15,318 nucleotides of DNA from assembly GCA_051155755.1 (NCBI GenBank), contig DAXETY010000108.1:1-15318 (forward strand), in the 5' to 3' direction. A program made the position numbers and the translations under genes. The stretch comes from DAXETY01 sp051155755 (GTDB lineage: Bacteria > Desulfobacterota > Desulfobacteria > Desulfobacterales > SG8-13). Below are positions 1 to 6,265 of the stretch, piece after piece. Each line of letters opens with the position of its first letter. Within the stretch, counting starts at the first letter, position 1. A model generated the notes under the pieces. It searched no databases and had not been told where the DNA came from. It worked only from the letters and a program-made list of their open reading frames with translations.

Positions 1-2
1 TG

Positions 3-833
3 GCAAAACGATCTGGCATCCCCCTTTGCGTGGGCTATCACACCCGCTACGACAAACTGGTGGAAATCTACTGGCAGCAGGGTTGGGGAAAGTGGTTCGG
101 CGCCCTGATCAAGGCCTTCAACCGGTTTTTGTTCCGCCTGGGTGCTGTGGTGGTGGCCACCAGTGACTCCATGGCCCTGGAGGCGCGCCGTTCCGGAATC
201 GCGGCAGTCGAAGTGGTGGGCACCCCCATCGCCGGGCACTTCCTGGACGCGCCGCTGCAATCAACGTCCCGGCAAGTGGAATCGGTTCTGTTTGCCGGCC
301 GTCTGGCACCGGAGAAAAACATCGAAGACATCCTGCAGGCCGCCGCCCGATTGCCGCATGTCACCTTCCGCATCGCCGGGGACGGGCCCTTGCGCCGGCA
401 CGTGGAAGGCCAAGCCCGGCGGTATCCCAACATCGAGTATCTCGGCTGGATTTCCCGCCACCGGATGCGCGCCACCATCGATGGCTCCGACGTGCTGGTG
501 CTGCCCTCCCAGGTGGAGTCCTTCGGGACCATCGCCCTGGAGGCCATGGCCCGGCAGAAGCTGGTGGTGGTTTCGGCCAACTGCGGCCTCCTGCATTGGT
601 CCGATCTGGCCTCCGGCGTCTTTCGCATGCACCCCGGCGAAACCCTGCTGGACGCCATCGGCCGCATCCAAGCCCTGCCCTTCTCACACCGCCGCCGCAA
701 GGCGCGCTTGGCGCGCAACGCCGCGTGCTCTTTGAATCGACACACCCTGCAGCACTGGATCGACATTCTGCGGAACCTGTCCCACAACCATCGACAGCGA
801 CTGCCGATGCCCAGCCCCATGGGAGCCTGTTGA
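3..833 (+). CDS. Glycosyltransferase family 4 (group 1), C-terminal part, 5' end outside window
   Basis: The frame is open from the first bases of the window, so the N-terminus is cut off; 276 residues remain. The GTG at 30 is probably internal. The C-terminal Rossmann domain of GT-B retaining glycosyltransferases is clear: FAGRLAPEKNIEDIL, then IAGDGPL, then a YLGW segment, then the E-x7-E signature in VESFGTIALEAMA. Enzymes of this type transfer a sugar from a nucleotide donor (often GDP-mannose or a UDP-sugar) to lipid or glycan acceptors at the inner membrane face. The stop overlaps the TTG start of the next gene, which implies translational coupling. The donor and acceptor cannot be told; resemblance to GDP-mannose-dependent mannosyltransferases is only an impression. 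Bases 291-372 recur at 6080-6160. Confidence 0.9.
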   Translation, partial: AKRSGIPLCVGYHTRYDKLVEIYWQQGWGKWFGALIKAFNRFLFRLGAVVVATSDSMALEARRSGIAAVEVVGTPIAGHFLDAPLQSTSRQVESVLFAGRLAPEKNIEDILQAAARLPHVTFRIAGDGPLRRHVEGQARRYPNIEYLGWISRHRMRATIDGSDVLVLPSQVESFGTIALEAMARQKLVVVSANCGLLHWSDLASGVFRMHPGETLLDAIGRIQALPFSHRRRKARLARNAACSLNRHTLQHWIDILRNLSHNHRQRLPMPSPMGAC

Positions 834-1591
834 AGCCGGACACCCTGCCAAAACGCCTTCCCACCGGTGCCGCGCCACCTAAAGTCATCCTGTCCATCCA
901 CGATGTCAGTCCCGGAAGCCTGCCCGCGGTGCAGGAAATCTTAGCCACCCTGACGCCCCGGCAAATCGAACACTGCACCCTGCTGGTGATCCCCGGATCC
1001 GGCTGGACGCCGCCGACCCTGGATGTCTTGCGGGAGCTGCAGCGCCGCGGCTGCATGCTGGCCGGCCACGGCTGGTGCCATCGCAGCATCGCCCCGCGCA
1101 CGCTCTATCACCGCTTCCACAGCCACCTGGCCTCCCGGGACGTGGCCGAGCACCTGTCCCGGCGGCCGGCAACCCTGATTTCCCTCATCCAGCGCTGCTA
1201 CGACTGGTTTGTTACCGCACAGCTGCCGCTCCCGGAATTGTACGTGCCGCCGGCCTGGGCCATGGGGGCGCTGACAAAACCGATGCTGAACACCCTGCCG
1301 TTTGCGATGGTGGAATACACAACCGGGGTTTACCACAAACGGCGCAAAATGTTCCTTCGCCTGCCCCTGGTTGGATTTGAAGCCGACACGCCCCTGCGGA
1401 CGCTGCTGCTGCGGGGCTGGAACTTCGTAAACAAGGCGGTTGCCGGCTTGTCCGGCCGGCCGCTGCGGGTGGCCATCCATCCCTTCGACCTGCAGTTCAG
1501 GCTCGCTGCGAGCCTCCGGAGGCTGTTGGCCGAGCACCGGAACTGCTGCACTTACGATAAAGTGGTTACGCAAAATAAATCATTTCGATGA
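830..1591 (+). CDS. Polysaccharide deacetylase-like protein (DUF2334 type)
   Basis: Predicted product is 253 residues. TTG at 830 is chosen because it overlaps the TGA of the upstream gene (831-833), has GGGAG five bases before it, and the conserved region begins soon after; the same frame runs further upstream, but only inside the glycosyltransferase gene. Visible motifs fit the NodB/DUF2334 carbohydrate esterase fold: IHDVSP at 23-28 (metal-binding Asp), H80-x3-H84 in GHGWCH, PPAW at 140-143, and AIHPFD at 215-220 with the late histidine. No signal peptide is seen, so it probably acts in the cytoplasm or peripherally. With the glycosyltransferase it probably modifies an envelope glycan or glycolipid by removing N-acyl groups. 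Family assignment is good; the substrate is unknown. Confidence 0.82.
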   Translation: MKPDTLPKRLPTGAAPPKVILSIHDVSPGSLPAVQEILATLTPRQIEHCTLLVIPGSGWTPPTLDVLRELQRRGCMLAGHGWCHRSIAPRTLYHRFHSHLASRDVAEHLSRRPATLISLIQRCYDWFVTAQLPLPELYVPPAWAMGALTKPMLNTLPFAMVEYTTGVYHKRRKMFLRLPLVGFEADTPLRTLLLRGWNFVNKAVAGLSGRPLRVAIHPFDLQFRLAASLRRLLAEHRNCCTYDKVVTQNKSFR

Positions 1592-1650
1592 TTCACAACC
1601 AAATCACGCATTACATAGGTATGCTTGAATTATTTCGAAAGACCAAAACT

Positions 1651-1803
1651 GATGGAATCGTAAAAAGTCCTCCTTAACAGTATGTCATCCCCGCGGAGGC
1701 GGGGATCTCGAGTTTAATAGGCTGTAATTACATTGTTTTTTGGATTTCCGCTTTCGCGGGAATGACAGATTTTGATGAAATTGGGACTTTTTACGGTTTC
1801 ATC
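1651..1803. repeat. MITE-like inverted-repeat element with flanking direct repeats
   Basis: The 20-base ends (1651-1670 and 1784-1803) are inverted copies with 18 of 20 matches; both contain GTAAAAAGTCC. Inside them a second pair of arms (about 1683-1708 and 1742-1767) matches at roughly 20 of 26 positions. Each inner arm has its own small GC-rich hairpin, such as CCCCGC-GGAG-GCGGGG. The hexamer AAAACT directly abuts both ends (1645-1650 and 1804-1809), as a target-site duplication would. There is no transposase gene inside, so movement would need an enzyme in trans. The GTCATTCCCGCG-type core resembles dispersed repeats common in deltaproteobacterial genomes (from memory, not checked). Confidence 0.75.
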
Positions 1804-1998
1804 AAAACTAATGAATCGGACACAAATGACTGTGACCGGAAACCCAAAAATGGCGGCCGCTTTAGATTCTGCGTTAAAGGCGGTAGAATTGATTTAAATG
1901 AGGGCTTTTCCTGCGCCGTACCTTCAGAAATTGTCAGAGATTTCGATGTTGAAGATGTGAAAAAAATTGTCGAAGAATTCAAAAGGTTGCGTAGCTAA
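1762..1998 (+). CDS. Small hypothetical protein, 5' end formed by the MITE-like element
   Basis: Predicted product is 78 residues, acidic and basic mixed, with no recognised domain. The ATG and about the first 14 codons lie inside the right arm of the inverted-repeat element; the rest (from TNESDTNDC onward) is outside it. There is no good ribosome binding site: GCGGGA touches the ATG. No in-frame ATG follows. The C-terminal EIVRDFDVEDVKKIVEEFKRL looks like a genuine helical protein segment. The likeliest reading is the tail of an older gene whose start was replaced when the element inserted. Expression is doubtful. Confidence 0.35.
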   Translation: MTDFDEIGTFYGFIKTNESDTNDCDRKPKNGGRFRFCVKGGRIDLNEGFSCAVPSEIVRDFDVEDVKKIVEEFKRLRS

Positions 1999-2076
1999 AG
2001 ACATTACTGATAAAAAGACAGTCTTATAAATTCTGATTTGCAATATCTCTCCGAACTCATGAATCAATGACATCAA

Positions 2077-2397
2077 TTACTCGATCCGAACTGCTGTGCC
2101 GCTTACGCTGACCATTAACATTCCATTTTTCTCCCCAAGGACTTCATAGTCCAGATCCACTCCTACCACCGCATTTGCACCGAGTTCGGAGGCTGCCGTC
2201 TTAAGTTCTTCAAAGGCAAGTTTGATAGCCTTTCTCAATTCTTTTTCGTAAGCACCAGAACGACCGCCAACGATATCCCGTATTCCAGCAAATAGGTCTC
2301 TAAACATATTTGCACCCATTATTGCTTCGCCTGTTACTATGCCAAGATATTCCGATATCTCTTTTCCATGAATGTTCGGGGTTGTGGTTATAATCAT
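2077..2397 (-). CDS. YbjQ/UPF0145 family protein (putative heavy-metal-binding domain)
   Basis: Predicted product is 106 residues, the usual length for this family. Start ATG at 2397 is preceded by AAAGGA seven bases away; a longer version from 2418 lacks a good binding site. Conserved stretches are present: GEAIMGAN at 23-30, RDIVGGRSGAYE at 40-51, and LGANAVVGVDLDYE at 72-85. The family forms small pentameric rings; its biochemical role is unsettled despite the metal-binding name. It follows the zinc-ribbon gene on the same strand by 70 bases, so the two may be cotranscribed. The gene appears intact. Confidence 0.9.
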   Translation of the reverse strand: MIITTTPNIHGKEISEYLGIVTGEAIMGANMFRDLFAGIRDIVGGRSGAYEKELRKAIKLAFEELKTAASELGANAVVGVDLDYEVLGEKNGMLMVSVSGTAVRIE

Positions 2398-2467
2398 GAA
2401 TCTGTCCTTTGGATACATTTCTTTTTGACAGGTTACGAATCTATACCATCGAAGATTAATGATTTTT

Positions 2468-2725
2468 TCAGTTCGATGTTCTGGTGTATGAAGCCCGATG
2501 TGGCATGGACTGCATGTAGTGTTCGGCTCGCTCCATTGAGAGATTATCATCGACATTCGGTTGCCACGATTTAAACCATTCCGCAATGCCCCGTTGCACC
2601 TTATCGCGGGATTTGATGTTGCCATCTTCAGTTGTACGATATTTACAATACTTTTCAAGCGGCCCTTTGGAGTCGGCAAGTTGCAAAGGAGCGGCACAGG
2701 AATGACAGAAGCCCATTTTATCCAT
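2468..2725 (-). CDS. Putative zinc-ribbon domain protein with one ligand lost
   Basis: Predicted product is 85 residues. ATG at 2725 has AGAGG a few bases upstream. The N-terminus MDKMGFCHSCAAPL and the later EKYCKY match the putative zinc-ribbon family (PF12674 type) whose signature is CxxC followed by CxxC. Here C7, C10 and C27 are present, but the expected fourth cysteine at position 30 is arginine (codon CGT, one transition from TGT). The middle part (VQRGIAEWFKSWQPN) agrees with the family, while the last dozen residues after MQSMP look unrelated to the usual ending, so a late frameshift is possible. The protein may not bind zinc normally; it could be decaying. Confidence 0.75.
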   Translation of the reverse strand: MDKMGFCHSCAAPLQLADSKGPLEKYCKYRTTEDGNIKSRDKVQRGIAEWFKSWQPNVDDNLSMERAEHYMQSMPHRASYTRTSN

Positions 2726-3552
2726 CTTTGACCTCTATTTTCGCTTGATTTTCAGAATGAAAGTTTGAGAAAAATATAAACAGGTTACAAATAAACCTTC
2801 GCCCCTTATGCTCAAATTTATCAATGTTAGGATACTCGTAATTCAGTGGACAATGAATTTTGTTTCACTTGTTTGAAGGGGCACTCGGTACAATGAAGAT
2901 CGAGGTCTTGAAATGCAGCTGTATCCAGCCAAGAATCGTATTCAGGGCACTGGCAGTTTCTTAAGTTTTTGGGATCATCTCGAAAATGCTGGACCCGGAC
3001 GAAAATAGGGTTTTTTAGATCGTTTTAAATGAGATTCGCTACGAAAAGGAGATTGATGAATCATCAATTATAGCTATCTTGCGGCGCAAGGAAATGCAGA
3101 CCACCTGAGCCTGTATGCCTCTTAGTCCGCATTTCCCTGCGCCTATTGGGTTAATACTCATCCAGCAGGTTTAGCAACATATTAGCATTACAATAAATTT
3201 CAGTTCGGCTGGTAAAATCTCGTTTTTGTTTCAGGTGCTATTCTGTTATGTAGGGCTCCGAATGAATTCCCTGCTCGCATTCTACGTGAGTTGCCTGTAA
3301 GCAACTAAAAAGATGTTCGTTTATTCAGCCTTCATTGAGCACCTGCGTGCCGGTTCTATATCGCCATCCGTCATCCTGCCGATAGGGGAATGGCGAAATC
3401 CCCTCAAAAATTCCACATTCACTTAGACCTATATGCATGAAGTAGATACGATTGTTCTCTAAAATCATTGCTTATGAGATAAATATGGTATTCATTTAAC
3501 AACTGGATCTACTGTTCCATTGAATTGAAATTCGTTTTGGAGGTGAAAAACC
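2726..3552. other. Gene-poor AT-rich stretch
   Basis: No convincing gene is seen in these 827 bases on either strand; frames are broken and lack binding sites until GGAGGTG just before 3553. The one structured item is the long hairpin at 3083-3143. The stretch could hold decayed genes or a small RNA, but nothing here is recognised. Confidence 0.5.
3083..3143. repeat. Long imperfect hairpin, function unknown
   Basis: Bases 3083-3101 (GGCGCAAGGAAATGCAGAC) and 3125-3143 are inverted copies with 17 of 19 matches, separated by a 23-base loop. It stands alone in a gene desert. No T-run follows on either strand, so it is not a standard terminator. It may be a dispersed REP-like repeat or part of a small RNA. 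Confidence 0.55.
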
Positions 3553-3876
3553 TTGCGAAAAGTTATTAAAGGATGTGTATACGACACGGAAACGGCAGCG
3601 CTTATCGGAGATTGCATCTTTGGCATTCCGAACGATTTCAACTACCGGTACGAAGCTCTATATATAACAAATTCCGGTCGCTACTTTATTTTCGGCGAAG
3701 GAGGCCCGCAATCACCTTGGAGAAAAGCCTTGGCTGGGAACGCATACAGCTTTGGTTGGGACAGAGCCAAGTCCAAGCAATCGATAGAAACGTGCCTTTT
3801 TCATCTACTCTCCTGCCGCCCAACGCTGCGTTTCGGGGTCGGCGCGCAGTTTGCGCCGCACCTTGCACATGTCTGA
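3553..3876 (+). CDS. Small protein of unrecognised function, probably with replaced C-terminus
   Basis: Predicted product is 107 residues starting at TTG 3553, chosen because GGAGGTG lies eight bases before it. Residues 1-70 (MRKVIKGCVYDTETA, then YRYEALYITNSGRYFIFGEG) resemble a family of small proteins seen on mobile elements of Firmicutes and others, recalled from the K-Y-DT-TA and ALY-T--G-YF--GEGG patterns; its function is unknown. The usual acidic C-terminal tail is absent. From about residue 78 the sequence reads through into the attC-like hairpin on the other strand, so the true 3' end may be lost. Expression is uncertain. Confidence 0.5.
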   Translation: MRKVIKGCVYDTETAALIGDCIFGIPNDFNYRYEALYITNSGRYFIFGEGGPQSPWRKALAGNAYSFGWDRAKSKQSIETCLFHLLSCRPTLRFGVGAQFAPHLAHV

Positions 3877-3881
3877 TTGGC
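3818..3881 (-). repeat. attC-like hairpin (possible degenerate integron recombination site)
   Basis: Read on the minus strand, it follows the SdpI-family stop codon by about a dozen bases and ends in GCGTTGGGC, which fits the attC right core GTTRRRY. A GC-rich stem pairs 3837-3845 with 3853-3862 with a single bulged base, as attC stems have extrahelical bases. The left core, expected as GCCCAAC, is only GCCAATC, and the outer arms pair poorly. No integrase and no second convincing attC site are in the window. It may be a relic of a cassette array or a coincidence. Confidence 0.35.
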
Positions 3882-3892
3882 AAATTTAACCC

Positions 3893-4240
3893 CTATATTC
3901 TTTTGGCATATGCGTATATCTTTATCACGGCAACCGCAATGCACAAAGTAATTGGAAAAACGCCAAAAACAAATGACAATATATCTTTATTTGAATCATT
4001 TATTGGGACAAGAAAGCAGATAAAACCCACGAGAATCATGGGTGAGGACCAAATAATCAATTGTTTTCCACCATATTCATTGACCTTGTACCAATTCTCC
4101 TCTGATTCAAATGCTTTCTTAATCCGTATCCCATAAAAATGATTCATCTTGATTTTATGTTTGACCAGAGGTATGCTAACCCCAATTATCAACGAAGCAC
4201 TAAATATGTTTATTAATCCGAATATAATATTAGGTTCCAT
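3893..4240 (-). CDS. SdpI-family membrane protein
   Basis: Predicted product is 115 residues. ATG at 4240 has AAGGAAAA about eight bases upstream. Three membrane segments are predicted by eye at about 3-22, 62-80 and 88-110. Between the first two is the family signature, NHFYGIRIKKAFESEENWYK at 33-52, followed by NEYGGK. Bacillus SdpI gives immunity to the SdpC toxin and senses it; most distant members have no tested role. The start lies only about 20 bases downstream of the group II intron 3' boundary, so the intron sits just before its ribosome binding site. No toxin gene is recognised nearby. Confidence 0.82.
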   Translation of the reverse strand: MEPNIIFGLINIFSASLIIGVSIPLVKHKIKMNHFYGIRIKKAFESEENWYKVNEYGGKQLIIWSSPMILVGFICFLVPINDSNKDILSFVFGVFPITLCIAVAVIKIYAYAKRI

Positions 4241-4261
4241 TACTTATTTTCCTTAGCTGCC

Positions 4262-4626
4262 GTCGTGGTAGGAATGCCGGTTACCCGACACCCCTCACAC
4301 AATCCCGGACGTGCGGTTTTCCCGCATCCGGTTCCTCGGTTGTACTCGCCTCCGCGCCGGTTTATCTCAACGCAACCGGATGCAAACGACGCTTTTCGGT
4401 CGGTCTCGGCTTCGGTATCCCCGCGTAATTCAATGCACGGTTACATTTCTCCCAACTGTAGCGTTTGCGCTGGCTCCTGCGATCCAGCCAATTATTCGCA
4501 TTCCGGATCACCTGAGCGTAAAACGACCACACTGAGTGCGAGTTGCCCCGCAAATAGCAGTAGCTGTAATGGCCGATCAGTTTGCGCTTCGAGCTCTGGA
4601 AGAACTGCTTCTTGGGCAGGTGCCGG
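4262..4626 (-). mobile_element. Group II intron, 3' fragment (maturase end plus domains V and VI)
   Basis: On the minus strand the C-terminal part of an intron-encoded reverse transcriptase/maturase is followed by sequence matching intron domain V: GAACCGGATGCGG, a GAAA tetraloop, then CCGCACGTCCGG. A domain VI-like hairpin follows, ending CCTACCACGAC at 4262. Domains I-IV and most of the reverse transcriptase are missing, so it cannot splice or move by itself. The 5' side is cut at about 4626, where transposase coding sequence begins without a gap. Confidence 0.8.
4362..4625 (-). pseudogene. Group II intron maturase (LtrA-like), C-terminal remnant
   Basis: About 87 codons remain, ending at 4362. 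Conserved maturase (domain X/GIIM) residues are visible: KRKLIGHYSY, then RGNSHSVWSFY, then WLDRRSQRKRYSWEKCN, then IPKPR near the end. The reverse-transcriptase domain with the YADD motif is absent. The reading frame extends upstream to 4700, but residues before RHLPKK belong to an out-of-frame reading of the transposase gene. In a full intron this protein aids splicing and target-primed reverse transcription. Confidence 0.82.
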
Positions 4627-4830
4627 GCAGCTGTGCGAGTGAAAAATTTGCCGAAAACCGACCAAATCGAAAAATTTGACCAGCGGCAGAACCCCGCCAA
4701 ATGGGCTCAGCTGCTCGCTGCAGGTCTCGTAGGCCGTCGAAGCGTTGATTTTTCCGGCCTTGGCGCGGTTTGCACAAAACTCTTTACGGCCGCGGGTTTT
4801 GCTGCTACGCTGCTTTCGTCTTTTTACCAT
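4627..4830 (-). pseudogene. DDE-type transposase (IS1380/IS4-like), N-terminal remnant
   Basis: Sixty-eight codons remain from ATG 4830, which has an ideal AGGAGG eight bases before it. The start is basic (MVKRRKQRSSKTRGRKEF), followed by INASTAYETCSEQLSPFGG and LPLVKFFDLVGFRQIFHSH, which resembles the N-terminus of IS1380-type transposases (family named from memory). Catalytic residues lie further on and are missing. The frame continues to 4492 only by reading the intron in a wrong frame. A hairpin covers its start codon (4826-4898). Confidence 0.7.
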
Positions 4831-4898
4831 CTGGGTACCTCCTGTTATAGCTGTTTAGGTTTGGCGAAACCGTTGCTATAACAGTTTTCCCAGATGGT
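4826..4898 (-). promoter_or_regulatory. Hairpin enclosing the transposase start codon
   Basis: Two perfect 10-base inverted pairs are nested: ACCATCTGGG (4826-4835) with 4889-4898, and CTGTTATAGC (4842-4851) with 4875-4884. On the minus-strand mRNA the ATG lies in the outer stem and the AGGAGG (4843-4838) in the internal loop and stem edge. Such structures in insertion sequences block translation of read-through transcripts. That role here is inference. Confidence 0.65.
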
Positions 4899-5031
4899 TT
4901 TTTATTTTTCAAGAGCTAATTGGTGCAAAATCCAGGTGATAGACATTTTTTTTAATTTCTTCAGGTGACTCGGTACCATCAGACCTCTACGAAAAACCCG
5001 GTAAGTTTTCACCGTCTGCTCCAGCGAATGG

Positions 5032-5337
5032 TTAGCCTTCGATCCGTTTTTTTGCCTGAAGATTCTGAGCGTATTCCTTGTATTCCTGTTTAATTTTTTC
5101 TGGTATATCCAGCCAGTCACAATTACGAATGGCACCCTCTAATGCGTATAGGTATGCTGCATTAAAATCACCATAAGAATCGCCAGTGGGATAAAGCTTT
5201 TCGAACGCTTTTTTTGCGCCTATTTGTCTCAGCTTCTCTGGAGTGTCAATTCCAGCTTCAACTAGCCTTGCTGCTAGTTTGGGACCAACATTTCGCAGTT
5301 GTTTTGCTAAATCCTTCACTATTTTTTCAGTGGGCAC
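5032..5337 (-). CDS. TfoX C-terminal domain protein
   Basis: Predicted product is 101 residues starting at GTG 5337; an in-frame TAA nine bases upstream rules out a longer form, and AGGGAA precedes the start. The TfoX C-terminal (helix-hairpin-helix-like) domain is clear: LRNVGPKLAARLVEAGI at 14-30, TPEKLRQIGAKKAF at 32-45, and YALEGAIRNCDW at 64-75. Full-length TfoX/Sxy proteins regulate competence; stand-alone C-terminal domains like this are common, and their role is not established. The gene appears intact and monocistronic. Confidence 0.88.
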   Translation of the reverse strand: MPTEKIVKDLAKQLRNVGPKLAARLVEAGIDTPEKLRQIGAKKAFEKLYPTGDSYGDFNAAYLYALEGAIRNCDWLDIPEKIKQEYKEYAQNLQAKKRIEG

Positions 5338-5656
5338 TCGTTCTTATTCCCTGTTTAATGATCCTTCACGTGAGAATCATAATTTAAGGCTAACATTAGA
5401 TATTACGAAGACGTTACATTTTTGTCCACTTCAGAGAAACGGCGTCAATGTCCAGCTTCAGCAATGAATCTCATTCATAAAAAATATCTGCCAGAATTGT
5501 ACCATGTCTGCTTGAAAAATCAATTATTACAGTTCTTCGCAGCCTCTTTGCTGAATTATTTAAACGTTAACCTTGCCCTAACCCGACTGCTTTTTTATCA
5601 ATTATGACCATTATACAGACGCTGCATATGTACGCAAACCATTAAAAAACTCGTAA
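5338..5656. other. AT-rich spacer without a recognisable gene
   Basis: Only short, low-quality frames occur between the TfoX-domain gene and the IS66 remnant. No binding site, tRNA or strong hairpin is seen. It may contain decayed insertion-sequence DNA belonging to the neighbouring fragment. Confidence 0.45.
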
Positions 5657-5914
5657 TCGGCTAATGCTGGAACTAATGGTGCGCAGTTCACCAATGACTT
5701 GGGTGAAGATGATATCCGCATGCGTAAAGTGCAACCGAAAATATCGGGGTGCTTCCGATCCATGGAAGGCGCTAAAATCTTCTGTCGCGTCAGAGGATAT
5801 CTGCCATCCTGCCGCAAGTATGGTGTATCGTCAAGCCGAGCTCTGAACCCGTTGTTTGAAGGTAAACTGCCGGATTTTGTTGCCGACAAGTGTGTCATTG
5901 AGGGTCAAGTCTAG
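5657..5914 (+). pseudogene. IS66-family transposase, C-terminal remnant
   Basis: The frame is open from just after a TAA at 5653 to TAG at 5912. From about 5682 it reads QFTNDLGEDDIRM, KVQPKISGCFRSMEGAKIF and CRVRGYLPSCRKYGV, then LFEGKLPDFV. This is the conserved end of IS66-type DDE transposases (the catalytic Glu lies in the family's N-x-GE/AE-D/R-R segment). The N-terminal and central parts are missing, so it is inactive. Its end lies about ten bases from a REP-type transposase remnant on the opposite strand. Confidence 0.85.
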
Positions 5915-5924
5915 GTTTGAATTT

Positions 5925-6007
5925 TTAAAATCCTTTTCTCTGTTACAGACACGATTCATGACATGGTGCCAGGTATTCGGATGGTCTATCCCCAACGGAC
6001 GGGACAT
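5925..6007 (-). pseudogene. REP-associated (IS200-like, Y1) transposase, N-terminal remnant
   Basis: From ATG 6007 on the minus strand it reads MSRPLGIDHPNTWHHVMNR, followed by NREKDF. This matches the start of REP-associated tyrosine transposases (typically MSRPLRIE-P-AWYHVMNRG). After about 27 residues similarity stops and the frame enters the reverse of the IS66 remnant. The catalytic tyrosine part is absent, so it is a dead fragment. Confidence 0.75.
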
Positions 6008-6079
6008 GTTTGAGACCTGCAAATTCAGACGATAAAAGTTAAACGTAGACTCCGTAGACTTGATCCGTAATTGACCCTC

Positions 6080-6160
6080 TTCGCCGGCCGGCTGGCACCG
6101 GAGAAAAACATCGAAGACATCCTGCAGGCCGCCGCCGATTGCCGCATATCACCTTCCGCA
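6080..6160 (+). pseudogene. Second copy of a glycosyltransferase gene fragment
   Basis: These 81 bases match 291-372 of the glycosyltransferase gene except for three substitutions and one missing C (after 6136), which shifts the frame. The copy encodes FAGRLAPEKNIEDILQAAA and then diverges abruptly at both ends. If the frame is corrected, translation runs on into unrelated sequence (TYPQVIFKNC) up to about 6278. It marks the right edge of the AT-rich accessory zone. Confidence 0.85.
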
Positions 6161-6265
6161 CCTACCCCCAGGTGATTTTCAAAAACTGCATTATCCCGAA
6201 GATTTGTGGCACCCTCGCCGATCTTCGGCCCTTGCCGCCGAAGGCGATCCCATTGTCGTCCATCA

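Noticed and set aside
68..1101. Long minus-strand open frames opposite the glycosyltransferase and deacetylase genes
   Set aside because: They are shadows of GC-rich coding DNA; their translations are rich in Arg, Gly and Pro and match no family, while the plus-strand products have clear motifs.
2009..2030. AAGAC-A-GTCTT palindrome as a terminator
   Set aside because: Only five pairs and no proper T-run; too common by chance in AT-rich DNA.
3573..4136. Plus-strand 187-residue frame
   Set aside because: It runs across one gene in a wrong frame and antisense to the SdpI-family gene, whose membrane segments and signature are clear.
4262..4830. A complete, active group II intron
   Set aside because: Domains I-IV and the reverse-transcriptase domain are absent; transposase sequence begins where they should be.
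4902..5135. Minus-strand 77-residue frame overlapping the TfoX-domain gene
   Set aside because: It overlaps the 3' part of a well-supported gene in another frame and has no motif.
5422..5607. Plus-strand 61-residue frame
   Set aside because: No binding site, no motif and unlikely composition; treated as chance.
6223..6243. Stem CTTCGGC/GCCGAAG behind dctM as a terminator
   Set aside because: Only seven pairs and no T-run on the transcribed strand; too weak to call.
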